A stretch of DNA of 51,611 nucleotides from Ganoderma boninense. Taxonomy: Eukaryota > Basidiomycota > Agaricomycetes > Polyporales > Polyporaceae. Made by a program: the position numbers and the translations under genes. The notes under the pieces are model-generated. The model was not told the origin of the DNA and did not search any database. It saw nothing but the letters and a program-made list of their open reading frames with translations. The stretch lies in the NCBI GenBank assembly GCA_002900995.3, contig CM035306.1, positions 4,588,584 to 4,640,194 of the forward strand, given 5' to 3'. Below, piece by piece: positions 21,780-34,480 of this stretch (position 1 is its first letter; each line of letters starts with the position of its first letter).

Positions 21780-23598
21780 CTACGTAAAGCCCTCACAATC
21801 CCTTGCAAGTCCTGGGCCCTCGCTCACCGAGAGCTGGCTTCCTGAGCATGTGGAGCTCGGACTCCTACTGACAAGGTCGCTGGCCCGCGTATTCTCTTCC
21901 ATCCCGCCCTCGGTGTCCGCTCCGCCAGCAGAGCTACAGAAAGTCGAGTGGTGGAAGATGATCGTCGCCTGAGTATTCGCCACGTATTTGTGTGCATCGA
22001 CCGGGCCTCGACGAGCATCATCATCGTCGCCACCATCACCACGGGCCTGGTGAACCCGCGACAGGCCTCCGGTGTCGATGGGCGACCGCTTGAACGCGAC
22101 GAGCACGATGATGATGGTCGGGTAGATGGCCTGGCAGAGTCCGGCACACGCTCGTTAGCACTCGAAGGCCGGGGCTGCGCGAGCTATGACAGAGAAAGAA
22201 AGAGAGACTGTGCTCACCACGAGCGGCGCGACGCACCCGTAGATGAAGCACGCGGCCGCCCTCGCGAAGACCCGCGCAGCACGCGCTTGAGACGGGGCTG
22301 GGTCCGCCTTGTAGAACATGATGAAGATCTGCACGTCGTCTGTCAGCACATCCAGTGCGTGCGGTCCTAAGTAGCGAGTGCCGGCGCCGGCGCCGGAACC
22401 TGGCCGCGGAAGATAAAAATGATTCATGATTACCAGGAGGGCGCAGTACACGCTGCCGGACTCGATGAGCAGCGCGAGGGCGTTCAGGACGCGCGACCGG
22501 GTCCCGGCAGTCGAGAAGTGCTTCTTGACCAGCTGGCTGTGTTCCCTGCTCGCAATCGTCAGCAGGGCGGCTCGTGCGAGCTAGCCAAGAGCAAAGGTTG
22601 GGCGTGGAGCACAGAGCACGCACCACGCCTTGTATGCAATTAGCGCCGTCGCGAGCGCGTTGTGGCGAGGGAGACGATCAAGGAGGCCGTGACGAACACG
22701 TTGTCGGTGTTAAGCAGCGCGACGCCGGTCGTCGGGGAGATTTGCGGCTCGCGGTACCCGAGGAATCCAAACACTGTGAGGCCGTCAGATGAGAGCGACG
22801 AGCTCGAGAGGATTACAGGAGTCGAGCAGGATATAGACATACTTACCCATGGTGAGACTGATGAGAAGAGGACCAACGCAATAGACGACCGTGTTCCGCC
22901 AGATGACGCAGGCGCGCCACCACACGATCGCGTCTCCGATGAAGCACTGTAGTCGTGGAGGGCTCTCGATGAGATGGGTAGTACGCGAAGGCAATTATCA
23001 GTATCTGTTATGAAGACACGCACGTTCACCTCGAACGCGATCATCGCCATCCAGGACTGCCTGCGTACTGCATCTTCGAACGCTGCCATCTCCGCGTATG
23101 CATCATACTGTGACGACGAAGGTTCGGAGACCCCGCCGTTCGTGGCCCCGAGGATGAGATGGAAGGCCTGCCAGCGGTTCCAGACGAGCGCGGAGACGTA
23201 TGTCCCGGTGGACAGGTAGAGGAGGATGGTGCTGAGGACGAGGACTTTGGTGTTCGCACGAGCGAACGAGCCATTACGACTGCCCTAGGACGCGGGCGTT
23301 AGCGTGTGTCTGGAGAGTGAAATGTCCGTTCAATGGACTGTAGCTGTTCTCACACGAGGACGGATATCGAGGTCAGCGACAAGACCGTCAACACTCCTAC
23401 ATGTCCTTGTGAGATTATTAGCGAGGAGGGAAGATGAGGCTGCTCACCCAACAAGAGGCTTGACAGCGAGACATCGACCATGCTATCCCATGCGCCCACG
23501 CTCGCATCCCGGATGATGTTCAATGCGAGAACGTTGACTTGGATTTCCCGAAACTCGGGGACGGGGAGCGTCGACTGATTGTAAAGAGATGCTGTCAT
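21780..23598 (-). pseudogene. Multi-pass (about seven-helix) membrane protein, probably frameshifted
   Basis: This is a paralogue of the protein at 38328-40012, with the same exon order. Exon 1 starts at 23598 (MTASLYNQSTLPVPEFREIQ). Later exons carry ANTKVLVLSTILLYLSTGTY, FIGDAIVWWRACVIWRN, VFGFLGYREPQIS, IFIMFYKADPAPSQ and CFIYGCVAPLV, and the hydrophilic tail ends at 21780 (LARDCEGFT). Hydrophobic stretches separated by short loops suggest about seven helices, with the outside N-terminus and a long cytoplasmic tail. In the exon with FVTASLIVSLAT the sequence acaacgcg (near 22655-22662) is one base shorter than accaatgcg in the paralogue. The frame is therefore lost before the ALATALIAYK helix. 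Families with the DAIVWWR motif are common in agaricomycetes and mostly uncharacterised. Either this copy is a pseudogene or a base is missing from the assembly. Confidence 0.72.
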
Positions 23599-24990
23599 GC
23601 GGATAGGACTTGAGAGGCACCGTGTCGGGTCTAGGGAACTGGGGGATGTCGTGGTGAAAGTAAGGTCCTCAGCACCGGCCTTTTCAAGGAGCTCCATCCT
23701 GCGCGCACAACAAAGAAGCGACTCAGCGAAGGCTGCCTTCTGTGGCACCTGCGTCTATGGCAACATACCCTAGACCGGACCTGCAGTGAAGCATAGGAAA
23801 GAGGTTTGGACGCCTCCCGGATACCAACAGAGGCCGGGTGCTCCTGTTCTGATTGCATTGGTATGGCGTACCCCGCATGTTGATTTGGGGTCATGCGAAT
23901 TCATCTCGTGGCCTTGGTCGAGCGACCAGCTCGATGGGCCTGTCATCGTTTTCCACTGTGATGTAGTTCGAAGCTCTTGTAGATGGTATTCAGATAGTGG
24001 CTGCTCCAGGCCAAGATTTACTCGGACGTCGAGGGGCAGCTTACCGTTGGAGCAGGGAGTCTCCGACTACACTGTACAGTCAGCGATCGGAGAGCTCCCT
24101 CGCCAAATTCGAACATGGACGTGGCATGGAAGTACGACGAGACGCCTACGGCACCAATTGTCGAAAACTTCAACATCGTGATTGAGCCGCAAAGATGATG
24201 ACGAGGACTCGGGAGAATTCGCTCACTTGATGTGTGATGAGAGTAGGTAAGAACCGGGTGAAAGCCTCAGAGTCCAGAGCTGTGTAGCCGGAGCAACGAC
24301 GGGGCGGAAATGCTGCAGGCTTCCGACATCTGAATGTTCGGTAAGACAATGGTACCGCTGTTCAGCGTCAGCACTCACTTCCTGTATGACAGCCTAAGCT
24401 TTGGGGATGGAGGTAGGGGAATGCAAAACAGAGAAGACGAATTCTAACACGAAGCCACCACAGTGATTCTAGAACTCGAAGACCATCGTCCCTCCCGCAT
24501 CCCTAATCGTCTCTTTCCGATATCTCGGAGTCAACAGAGCGGTTCCCGGAGCATACATACTTTTTGGCGAAAGTTTAGCGGTAGAGATGAGTGCTGAGTC
24601 CAAGTATTGGCGCTGAATCAGCCGCGGATGCGACCGGCGCTCGGGCGGCACGGACCCAGGACTCGTTCCACCCATGTTCTGGCGGTCGGCACGTATTGTA
24701 TCGGCCCATGGCTCGTCGGACGCTGGCTATGTCTGTTCACTCTTTCACTCTCACTTTTGTATCCATCGCTGACATGAGGCACAGAATTGAGGAACCAGTG
24801 TTTGACTGCATCCAACAGCGCGGCAATTGAAGACTCCCGACGACGGCCAGCTCCACCTCGCAACCGCGCAATACCACGAGTCTCCTCCCCAACGCCGACA
24901 ATGTCCGCTATGCCGCCGTAGACTCCCCCATCAATTTATACCTTCTTTCAGACGACCTCTTCTCCCCCTGTGTACTGGCTTGCTACAGAA
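23599..24990. other. Intergenic region between divergent genes
   Basis: This is the shared upstream region of the minus-strand membrane protein (start 23598) and the plus-strand thioesterase (start 24991). I see no exon series or repeat in it. It must hold both promoters if both genes are expressed. Confidence 0.45.
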
Positions 24991-25906
24991 ATGCCGTCGG
25001 ACATGAGCGACATCATCTGGACAGGCGACGTCACGGTGGCGCAGCGCGTGAAGGACGACTTTACTCGCTGGTCCAGCCTCATCCCCGACGCCGAAGGCTT
25101 CACGCAATCACTGTTGAGAAAGCTGAAGATGAGGGAGGTCGCGGTGTGCAGACGAGATAAGGATGGGAAGCCGCAGGCGAGGGTCACGTTCGAGCTTGTC
25201 GTCGACAAAGGTGCGCCCTACTCTCGCTCGCTCCCCATCTTGCATGATGCTCGCCCGGAATTAACGGATGCATATCGCACGCTCTTGCAAATCCGTTATG
25301 CCATACGCACCGCTGGATGGCCCAGATATGGTGAATCTGAACGGGACGATGCACGGAGGGTGTGCCGTTTCCCTCATTGACGTGTGCGTCCTGCCCTTCC
25401 TTGCCACCATCGTCATATGGCCCTCTCGCTTCTCCCCGCAGCGGAGTCGGACTTTGGCATGCCTATTCGCGCTTCCGATTCTCATCGAAGGTCATATACA
25501 GCTGCTCCTCGATGGCCTTGACCGTGCTCGCCTTGCACATGGGCAAGCCTGAACCGTACGACCTTGTCTCTCAGGCGCTGAACACGACGTTCCATGCACC
25601 TGCGCCTCTGTGGGTTGTCCGCTTCTCGAGTCGTCCAGGTTGTGCCTGACCCTTGCTTCTCGTCGTTCTCCGCGTCGGACAGTGGCGTGAAGATTGAGAT
25701 AGTCAATACGACTGTCTCGTTTGGGGCACGGACCATGTCGGCGGTTACGGAGGTGAGCGCGCTTAGCCTTCTGGTCCCGCACGTCTTTCCATTGACCCCA
25801 GTCCATCTGTCCGTCTTGACGCTGAAAGATTTGGGATGCCACGAATGGGCGGTTGTGCATGACCGGAGTGCATAGCAAGATGGCTCCCTCTCGACCGAAG
25901 TTATGA
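24991..25906 (+). CDS. Hotdog-fold thioesterase, PaaI/THEM2-like (copy 1)
   Basis: Probably hydrolyses acyl-CoA thioesters. Five exons: 24991-25210, 25326-25383, 25502-25609, 25683-25752 and 25829-25906, all introns GT-AG. About 180 residues, close to the usual 140-180. The hotdog signature is NLNGTMHGGCAVSLIDV: the Asn, His-Gly-Gly and Asp have the spacing of the THEM2-type active site. Then follow CSSMALTVLALHMGK, LVSQALNTTFHAPAPL, a beta strand NTTVSFGARTMSAVTE and the end WDATNGRLCMTGVHSKMAP. The start is the first ATG of exon 1; a second in-frame ATG lies at 25003. The N-terminal 70 residues are family-specific. It is the most divergent of the five copies here and is transcribed away from a membrane-protein gene. 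The substrate is unknown. Confidence 0.85.
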
Positions 25907-28900
25907 ACTGGAACGGTCTCGTAGATCTACTGGTGAGTTTGTCATCTGTTTGTGAAGCCTGCATAAGGATTAGACACAAGTCTAATCTGCCTATAACTAG
26001 GTTTTGTACTACTGTATGACCTTTGCACATGCAATTTGCGCTTCCAAGGAACCGAGCGCTCTTTCTGACCTTGGGCCCGCCGCAGTCCATAAATTGCAAT
26101 TATACTGCGGTGTCTACCGGATCCAAATATTATACGCGTAAGTAAACGTACTTACTTTTGCGACCGTATCCGACAGCCGTGTGGAACTACAGCAACAGGA
26201 CATTGAGGACAGACACGCCCTTCACCCCAGCGAAACGTCGTCAGGAGGAACGGATGGCAACGGCCACGGGGCCCTCACGCGTCAGGAAGGTAATCGAGAT
26301 GGTTTGGATCTATGATCTTGTACGCACGCCTTTTCCCAGCTCACGCAGCCTTGCTTAATGCCGACAGAGTGCACTCCAGGCCGTGTCCACCACTGGCCCG
26401 CTTGTCTGGTGCAATACGTAGTGCGTTTTAGATGCCGGACGCGCCCTTCTCGACCCTCGACTCGGCTCGCGAATGAGGCTTTCCGACAGTTCCAACTGAC
26501 GAAGGCAACGCACGCAGCGCGTCACCCCCTCAGCAACCATCGTTTTGCGTCCACCTCGGCTCCGTGTCATCTCTGCTGCCTGAATATGGTTCCTGGACTT
26601 GCCGCGACGCTGCAGGCTCCGACCCTGGTCGCGTCTCGTCCTAGTCGCACTGGTCGCAGTCGCAGACGTAGTCCTCTCGACGCGCAACACGGACGCGGAG
26701 CGCCGCGCTCCCGGTCTCGATGCCCCTGCTCAGAACCTGAACGCGCGCACCCCCGGTGAGGCGGGGCCCCCGGCCAGCATATGGTCGCATCCACGCCGGT
26801 TAGGGACGTACGGAAGGCGCACCCGACTATCAACTCCGAAATGTCGACATCGTGTCTTGTGGGTCCTGCCGTGTCAGTACCGCTTCCGCCCGTCTCGGCC
26901 CACCACGGCCATCTTTCAGATCGCGGTCCTTTCGAATTGTATGGGATTTACACTGCTACCAACTCCTGGTGGTGGGTAGTGTGCTACGGCCTACGAGCGA
27001 ATGTGTCGCCGTGCACGAGGGCGGTCCCTACATACGAATAGATCGGCCGAGCGAGCGGAGCTCTGGAAGGTCACGCCCACGCGTTCCACGGTGGTCAGTG
27101 ACCTATGCGCGATCCTCGAGCTCAGGCTCGCGTGCTCGCTTTCGACCTCAAACGCACATGACGGAAGGCTAGCGGGTGGTTGGTCGCCCTCCGCCGTCCA
27201 GCTCATGTCGCAGATGCACTCAGGCGAATTTTCTGCGCAATGCAACACTGTCATACCTATTCCCGCACCGATCGCCGCCAGACAGACTCAAGCCGATGCT
27301 GGAGGACTCGTGGCCCACTGGAAACCGCAGGCCAGTTCAGATGTTCTGATCGTGTTCACTCTCGACATTCGTGATCCCCCGGGCCTTCAACTTTGCACGT
27401 CCACGTGATAAGTACTTTTTCCCTTCCTGCGTCATGCATAGGCCAACGGTCGCGGTTTACGGTTTGGTATATTCCGTATTCAGTATATTTGAGGCTGAGG
27501 CTGCTTTCTGCACAGGTTGCGCTCGAGGTACATGGAGGAAAGGGCATGACCCATACTCATGATCAAGTCGGGCACTGCTCGGACTCCGGGCAAGGACCGA
27601 CTCGGACCTGTGTCACCCGATATTCGCTCGAAAACCAAACCAAAATACGATGAATATTATCGTGTACACCGCTCCGCGCCCTCGAAAAAGCCACCGACAT
27701 GCTCAGCAGAAGGCAGTGCTACTCAGTGCGTAATAGGACAAGAACGCTGCATGTACGCCCCGGCCAGCTGTTCCTAAAAGTCGGACTCGGCGGCGGCCGG
27801 TGCCACTGCCAGGACCAGTGATCAATAATGCGCGCACGTCCGTCTCACGTGAATTCTCACCTGAATCTATAGCTTCCAGACGAGTGCTAACCAGTGCGTG
27901 CAGCCATCATTGTCCACAGTTTTAGTCCTCGTCCCGAACACCGAAGGGAGGCCTGGGGAGAACGGACGCGTGTCAAGCACGGTACATCGTGCAGTCTTGT
28001 GGACTCCTTGGTTCAGTGACTAGGACTGCGTCGGGACTAGACGTCAAGCCAATAGCATCCGCAAGACGAGCATCTAGCCGCGCCCACTCTCCAGCCTATG
28101 GCGTTGGTAAGTGGTATCCCAGCTTTCATCAGTGAATGCGGTGTACAGCGTACACTCACGGGCGTCCATAGCAGCGCGAGCTTGAACTGCGCGCAGCGTG
28201 GTAGCTCTGTCTTACGCTACGAAGATTACATGGCAATTTAAGTTGCTGGACGGCGATCCGTGATGTGAGGATCACTTTGAATCCTTGATGGGCGTTGAAG
28301 GTTAGCATTTGAGAGCAAGTCTCGCGCATACCAGTGCCATCATCAACGTTACATTCTTGCTAACTACGTGAATGTCAATTCTGGGCCCTGCCATGGGCGC
28401 GCCATGTGTCGCAGTCGGCTCGGACTCGTACACTAGGACAGAACGAAGGTCAAGCCGAATACTTGGACCACGGCCGGATGGGAAAGAATTAGGAAGTGTC
28501 GTACAATGGCTCTGGAGGTTTTTAAGGTATGCGAATTCACTGCGACAATGCTTGAGCCTCGGATCGACGTGCGTCATCGGGAAGTCACCTCTGCCTTCGC
28601 CCAGGCACGATCAAGGATACTGTGTGTTGAGTTCCGATAGATGTCGAACCCGAAGAGAGTACGAGTATTATGCGATGTGGCCGGTGACTGATCCCGATGG
28701 AGCATAGCCGCAAACGTTCGAGGCGCAGGTGTTAACCAGCAATCATACATTGTGAGCCCCCAAGGGGGCCGCGCTCGCACTGGCACTCTGCGTAGCCACC
28801 CGTGCTGGGCAGAAAGGAATTACTTCAAACTCAGTGCACCAATGTTCTGGGTCCAGAATGGAGCCGCAAGGTGGCAGTGAATTTGTAGCACAAGCCACGC

Positions 28901-30023
28901 GACGAGAACCTGTACGGACCCACCGCTTTCTGGGGAAGCAATAATCTGCGCAGCGTCACAGGCTCGTCGGGGAGGCAGGACTGGATGCGCCCAGTAACGG
29001 GTTGGAATGTGAGCGACTTCCACATCACTTGAGGCCCACCGAGGAACCTAGTAATTCGCGGTGCCGCGCCACCGGTGCCGCAACGCAAAGCAGACCCAGG
29101 AAGCACAGGCCCAATGCTGGTGTTGATACAGTCTATCAGCTACGAAACTCGACGCGACCAATAATTCGGAACTGACAGAAGATATTCGTGGATGGCGAGG
29201 TGTGACCTTGTTACGTGCATTATGTGACTATTCACTTCATTCGCTTGGTGAATTCTGCGTCTCTGGCGTTCAAGCCACTACGCGACCTGGCCCGTCGTCC
29301 AGGAGGCTCGAACGGCAAGGTACATTTGCGCGCCTTAGTTTTCGGAGACAGCAGGACGCAGCGGCTTCCTGCTCGATCGGCAGGTGCTCGGACTTCGCTA
29401 CTTCTGTGAGGTGTCATGTCAGATTTTACTAAGCGGCAACGCAGTCTGTTCGCCGAGCTCTCACTCACAATGGCCGTGACATCGCCGTATGCCTGGGGTC
29501 TAGTGTTCCCGTTCTATCTGACAGAGGGAGGGGGTACTCAGGCTGGATGGAGATAATGAGCAGGTCATCACGGTGGGGTTGCTGGTCTACCCAAAAAGAA
29601 TTTCTATCGGGAGAGTGATCCATCTGAGTCCTCCAAATAAGTTACCCAAGGAAATGTCCCTGCCACTAGCGACGAAAACGTCAGGTTTTCGTGCGCATGT
29701 GAGTTCGGTGAATGTCGTGCTGCTGATAGCATTTACGTTCACGGCCAGCAGAAATTCGCCTCGATCGTTCCCCGCGGCCAGTGCTGAGAATTATCGCTCG
29801 TCAGAGCACCTTCAGTGGAAATGCACAGAATACGATCAGCTGCGACACAAACAATGGAAAATGTGTTCGTACAGGCTCTACTTCGCACTGGCCACACAGG
29901 AACTGCACCATCCTTCGTGCCACACAACACAGCCATCAACTCGAACTTGACCCAAGAAAATTTCAAAGCTCCTCGTAGAGCCCAGCATCCATCCTCCATA
30001 CGTACCTCCGCCGTCACAACGCC
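25907..30023. other. Long gene-poor stretch with one doubtful exon pair
   Basis: At 26253 (plus) a short exon-like frame, MATATGPSRVRKVIEMVW, could splice at 26319 (GTACGC) to an acceptor near 26368 followed by SALQAVSTTGPLVWCNT. No family is recognised and no further exon could be added with confidence. The remaining 3.5 kb shows scattered short open frames only. Confidence 0.35.
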
Positions 30024-30097
30024 TCACGCCCGGCGCGGCTCAAGTACAACCGGGAACTCCGGGCGGTTCGCCATCAAGTAGTCCCGTGAACTCCTCC

Positions 30098-32400
30098 TCA
30101 TACTCCCGGCGCCACCCCTCCCCCTCCCCCCTCCTCCCGGCTGGCGAGCCTCATGCGGAACCGCTGCACGAGCGCGCACACGACGGTGCGCATCTGCAGC
30201 ATCGCGAAGCCCTTGCCGACGCACCCCATCGGGCCGTGCGAGAACGGGATGAACGCCGCCTCGTTGTGCACGAACGCGGGCGGGAACTCGACGGGGCCCC
30301 GCGACGCAGAGGGGGGCACCGGCATGCGGGCGGGAGCGAGGTCGGAGAGGGCGAGGCGGCCGGAGGCGACGAGCCAGCGTTCGGGCCAGAACGCGTCCGG
30401 GAAGACGAAGTTGCGCGCGTCGCGGTGCAGGACGTAGGGCGGGACGTAGACGCTGGTGCCCGGAGGGAGGACGCTGGGGGGTGCGGTGCGGCGCGTCAGA
30501 AGGCATAGAGACGAGTGGACAGAGAAGGGCCAGGCGACTTACACGGAGCCGAGCACGACGGGGGCGGCGTCGTGAGGGACCTGGCGCGCGCTGCTCGTCG
30601 GCGCGGCCGGGAACAGCCTGAGTGCTTCGTTTCTGGGCGCAGAATGCGAGAGTCAGCTAGACCTTGAAGAAGCCTCGCCTACGAACGTGAAGGCGAGACG
30701 ACGTACATGACTGCGGTGAGATAATGCATGTCGCGGTGGCTCGCGGGGTTGCAGACGTCCTCGCCTGGGGGATAGAACCGGTCGACCTCGTCCTCGAGCG
30801 CCGCGTACACCTCGGGGTGCGAGAGCAGGCAGTGGAAGATGCTCGTGAGCGCACTCGAGGTCGGGTCCGAGCCCGCGATTATCGCGACAGCGCTGTCGTA
30901 GATGAGGTGGCGCTCGGGGGGACGGTCTTCCCCAGGGAGGTCGTCGTTGTTCTGCCAGTTCCGAAGCGTGAGCGGCGCAGTGGTGGTCTGGGCAGAGGGA
31001 TGGTACGCATACCAAGTAGTACAAGAGATCAGGGGCGGTCGATCCCCGTGCGACACGCTTGCTCAGTTTAGCCCGGCCTTGCTCGAGCGCCCCCTTCGCT
31101 GGACCCCAAGCACTAGGCATGTACCCCATATAAACGCCTAGCCACGGGAGCTGGCTAAACTGGAACGATATCCTACACGCACGTCGTTAGCGGAGGGTCT
31201 CTCCTCGCATGTGCAACGATGACGACGTCGTACTTCTGCCCCTCTTCAAGGGCGGCCCAATAATTGCCATCGTCTCCGTCCCGCATCTGTTCGGATCCCC
31301 CGCCAAACCTTCCGAGTCCGGTCCGGCGCGGTCAGCGAACGCGAAAGCAGGGCGCAGACTGGATGAAAACCACGCACACCATGTCCGACATGAAGTCGTA
31401 CCTGCAACGCGCAGACAAACCCCGTCAGCGCCGGAAACCTGCTGGACGTTACGTTGAACTGCCAGCGGGTACGTACGCAAAGTAGCTGATCCACCTGCTG
31501 AGCACGACCGCGCCTTCTTGCCGCGCGAGGACGTCGATCAGCTGGGGCACACGGTGCGCCATGACGTGTCCATAGCCCTTGAGGGCGGTCGGGGCCAGCC
31601 CCCGCGTCCACGGGCGGCGCCGACGAGCGTGCTCATCGACATCTTGGATACCGATGAAGGCGATCGCGGTCTCGGACATCGATGCGCCCTTGTACGCTGA
31701 CGCCAGGAGGCGTGGCACACCCAGAGACGATCAGTCGAGAAACAATCACAGTTGCATACACAGTCGACGACTTACCTGCCGCTCTGGGCAGGCCGGACTG
31801 GCCGAGGATGGGCGCGACCAGCGCAGGATCCCGGACGGAGAGATGGTTGGGCCCTTACCGCAATCGGCCCGGGGGAGAGGAGTGCCGTAATCGTACAGAG
31901 CACATCGTACCACCGAGCGCAGGAAACGGAGACTCACCGATCCGCACGATATCTCCGTACGTGGCATGCAGGGAGCGCAAGTAGACCATCTGCTTGCCGT
32001 CCGTCGTCCGGATCGCATGCCAGAACATGGACGTCCTGCACAGGACTGGACCCGGGTAGCGGGAGAGCGGGTGGAAGGGGGAGAGCCGATAGAGCACAAC
32101 CGACAGCGTCAGCACTCCGAGATACAAGGCGTAGCAGAAGATGAGCTCCGAGATGGCGGGCCACGTTGCACGAGCAGGATTCGAGCAGCTGTAAGTGATG
32201 GCGGGGGGAACCAGCAGGAGGAAGGCGTGCAAGGGGAGATTGAACGTCTCATACTTGCGATAGACTTGATGGGCGAGCTTCCGGGACGTGATGGGCTGCG
32301 ATTAGCGTGGCTAGGCGAGCGAGAAGGAGGGAACGCATACCAGGGCGCAAAGAGATAGAGATGGGACCATTGGATCCCACTCGGCCGCACGGGGGAGCAT
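30098..32400 (-). CDS. Cytochrome P450 monooxygenase (copy 1), C-terminus frame-disrupted
   Basis: Membrane-bound heme-thiolate monooxygenase of the microsomal type. The start at 32400 gives MLPRAAEWDPMVPSLSLCAL; an intron at 32340-32296 then leads to PITSRKLAHQVYRKYETFN and two hydrophobic N-terminal segments. Visible motifs in order: proline hinge HPLSRYPGPV; C-helix HARRRRPWTRGLAP; I-helix AIIAGSDPTSSALTS; K-helix ExxR in NEALRLFPAAPTSS; PERW in FPDAFWPERWLVASG; and the heme loop FIPFSHGPMGCVGKGFAM with its Cys ligand. The I-helix has Asp-Pro where the paralogue has Asp-Thr. After the heme loop a G-run shifts the frame, giving a stop at 30098. The paralogue-like ending DYLMANRPEFPVVL is still in the DNA, out of frame, down to 30024. 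Substrate unknown; I assign no CYP family. It lies beside a thioesterase on the same strand. Confidence 0.88.
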
Positions 32401-33476
32401 GGTCGTCGTCTGTGTGCCCGGTGCGCTATGGAGAGACGTGGTGGAGATCAAGTGGGAGGGGAGAGGAGGACAGCGACGTGGATTAGAGAGCCAAATAGAA
32501 GACAACAGGGAGCCATGAAGGTAGAAGGAAGAGGTCCTACCCGTAGAAGATGGAAGGAGGAGGACCTGTCCACAGGGAGTTCACGATATACCGTAAGAGT
32601 GACTTAGGTAGCGAACAAGAAGCAAACGGCAGTTGACCTACGACATGCAGCTCGGTGGGGGAGCGTAGTTCGTCAGACTTTCGCAGTTCCTGAGGGCATC
32701 TTGAGTTTTTTACAGACACGGTCCGAAAGAACAACGGGGTCAGAGCAAGCCAAGAAGGCGACAGTTACTCACCGTCAAATCGTATTCCCACCTTTGCCCC
32801 ATCAATCCTGTTCCATACCTCCATGCACTGTCATCCGGATAGAAGCACCGTGGACCCTCATCGAGTTCGAACCAAAAGACAGACTGAGACTGACAGGGAG
32901 GGATGCCAGGTGACCTGGGTCAACTAGGAGAGGCAGCGTTAGGCCCGAACTTGGGTGGGCGCAGTCGCGATGTGTGGCAGGGCCCTCCGCAGGTCTCGAA
33001 GGAAGTACTCGCAAAGAGACCTCACATTAGCCCCCACCAGCTGAGCACGGCAGCCCGAATCCTGACAGGCCCTGGGTGCCGGGTACATCGACGAGCCGAC
33101 CCCTGCCGCGAACGTCTGGGCGAAACGCGGACGAGAGTCGAGCAAGTCAAGTCACGTATGCCTTCCAAGAGAGGAAGCGCGTCGGCCAATCTACGTATCG
33201 GCTATAACGAACGCCGTCTTTTCGGCGTCCATGCGATAAGTATGGCCTCGAGGATACCGTACGACGTCGACGTTGAGTCCAAAAGCGGGAGTGCGAAAAC
33301 CTCCTGCGTCCAAGATTCGCTGCTGGAACGCCCGGGCGCCCCACTTTGTACGTACGACGCGAACTGTGTGCAATTCGCGCTTCCATGGGCTCAGGGACAA
33401 ATGCGCGCATGCATGAAGATCTCGACGGTACACGGCACTGGGACTCGACTCGTCACTCGACCTTCAAGCTTCAAGG
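32401..33476. other. Intergenic, with homology to the downstream flank of the 45.4-kb thioesterase
   Basis: No gene is recognised. Around 33255-33300 the minus strand resembles 46340-46400 (shared aacgtcgacgtcgta and neighbours), so the duplication that made the two related thioesterases reaches into this flank. A minus-strand open frame at 33191-33433 spans it (containing GLNVDVVRYPRGHTYRMD), but the matching frame on the right is closed by a stop. Confidence 0.45.
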
Positions 33477-34480
33477 CTACAGCTTCGGCTCCGACGGCGC
33501 CATCTGGTTGTGGATGCCTGTGGCGACGAGCCTCCTGTTCGTCGTGTCCCATATCTAAAGTAGCAGAGGACCACCGCCGTGAGTCGCTCGCCGTACCACA
33601 CGCAACACATGCAGATGGAGACGTCAAACACACCTCTGTGCGGACAGAGACGGTGCGTGCCCCGAACGACACCGTCTTGTTCACAACGCGGAGTCTCCCG
33701 CCCCTAGGAGATCAAGGTAGGCAGTCAATGGGGGACTCGCTGAATCGCGGGGAGCTCGTGCGTACACAGCAGCAGGAGCGTGGAACACGGTCGTGATCGC
33801 CTGCGACACAAGACTGGATTGCGCGCCCCGCGCGATTCCGAGCACATGGAGAGTGACGGAAGAGCATCTGTGGGGAGTGCGGTCGTTAACGTTCAAATTA
33901 TCAATCCCACGTTGAGCGACCTCGGGGGGACGTACACGTCGATCATGAACATGATGCACCCGCCGTGCAAATGCCCTCCTGCGTTGAGCATGTCTGGGCG
34001 GCCCCTCAGCCTTCAGACTTCAGGCCTCGAGCCTCACGTCGCGCTCAGCCCCGATGCGCAGCGCATGCACGTCGGCTGCAGGTGCCAGTGGGAGGCGCGG
34101 CACGCACCTTCGTGCACGTTAATCTCGCACGCCACCTCCGCGTGCATCTTCCCGTCCTCCGGCCGTTCGCACACCGCCACGTCGACGAGCTCGATGCGCG
34201 ATCCTATCTCCCGCGCAAAGCCGCCTTTGCCTATGCCTCCGTGACTGCCACGGAGGATCAGGTCCGCGAGCATGAGGACGCGGGCCTGCTGCGCCGGGGT
34301 GAAGCTCATCCCCGCGAACTTGACCGGGGAAGACTGGTTCGTCCAAGTTACCAGCGTCGGTGGAGACATTCCTAGAGGACGTGCAGGACTACGAGAGGGA
34401 AGGGATAACTGGCTGCGTCGGAGAGACGTCGTGGCACTGGGAAGGGGAGGGCAAAGGTGGCATGATTATGAGCTGTTCGC
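33200..34480 (-). repeat. Inverted segmental duplicate, left copy (thioesterase 2)
   Basis: Its reverse complement corresponds to about 45290-46410. Coding exons, introns and short flanks all match; upstream the shared aatcatgccacc lies about 100 bp from each start. Boundaries are approximate. Confidence 0.7.
33477..34369 (-). CDS. Hotdog-fold thioesterase, PaaI/THEM2-like (copy 2)
   Basis: Predicted acyl-CoA-type thioesterase. Five exons on the minus strand: 34369-34108, 33993-33936, 33867-33766, 33713-33634 and 33552-33477, all with GT donors. The N-terminus MSPPTLVTWTNQSSPVKF is followed by ILRGSHGGIGKGGFAREIGS. Exon 2 carries the active-site block MLNAGGHLHGGCIMFMIDV (Asn, HGG, Asp). Then come CSSVTLHVLGIARGAQSSLV, VNKTVSFGARTVSVRTE and the end WDTTNRRLVATGIHNQMAP. 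The closest relative in the window is the copy at 45395-46207: the two share every intron position, about three quarters or more of residues by eye, and flanking DNA on both sides. The gene is in the same orientation as P450 copy 1, with about 1.1 kb between them. No disabling change was seen. Confidence 0.86.

Noticed and set aside
26253..26420. Two exon-like pieces ending in STTGPLVWCNT
   Set aside because: Mentioned as a doubtful candidate only; no further exons or family could be found.
32860..32890. B-box-like gttcgaa sequence suggesting a tRNA
   Set aside because: The flanking bases do not form a T-arm stem and no acceptor stem is visible.
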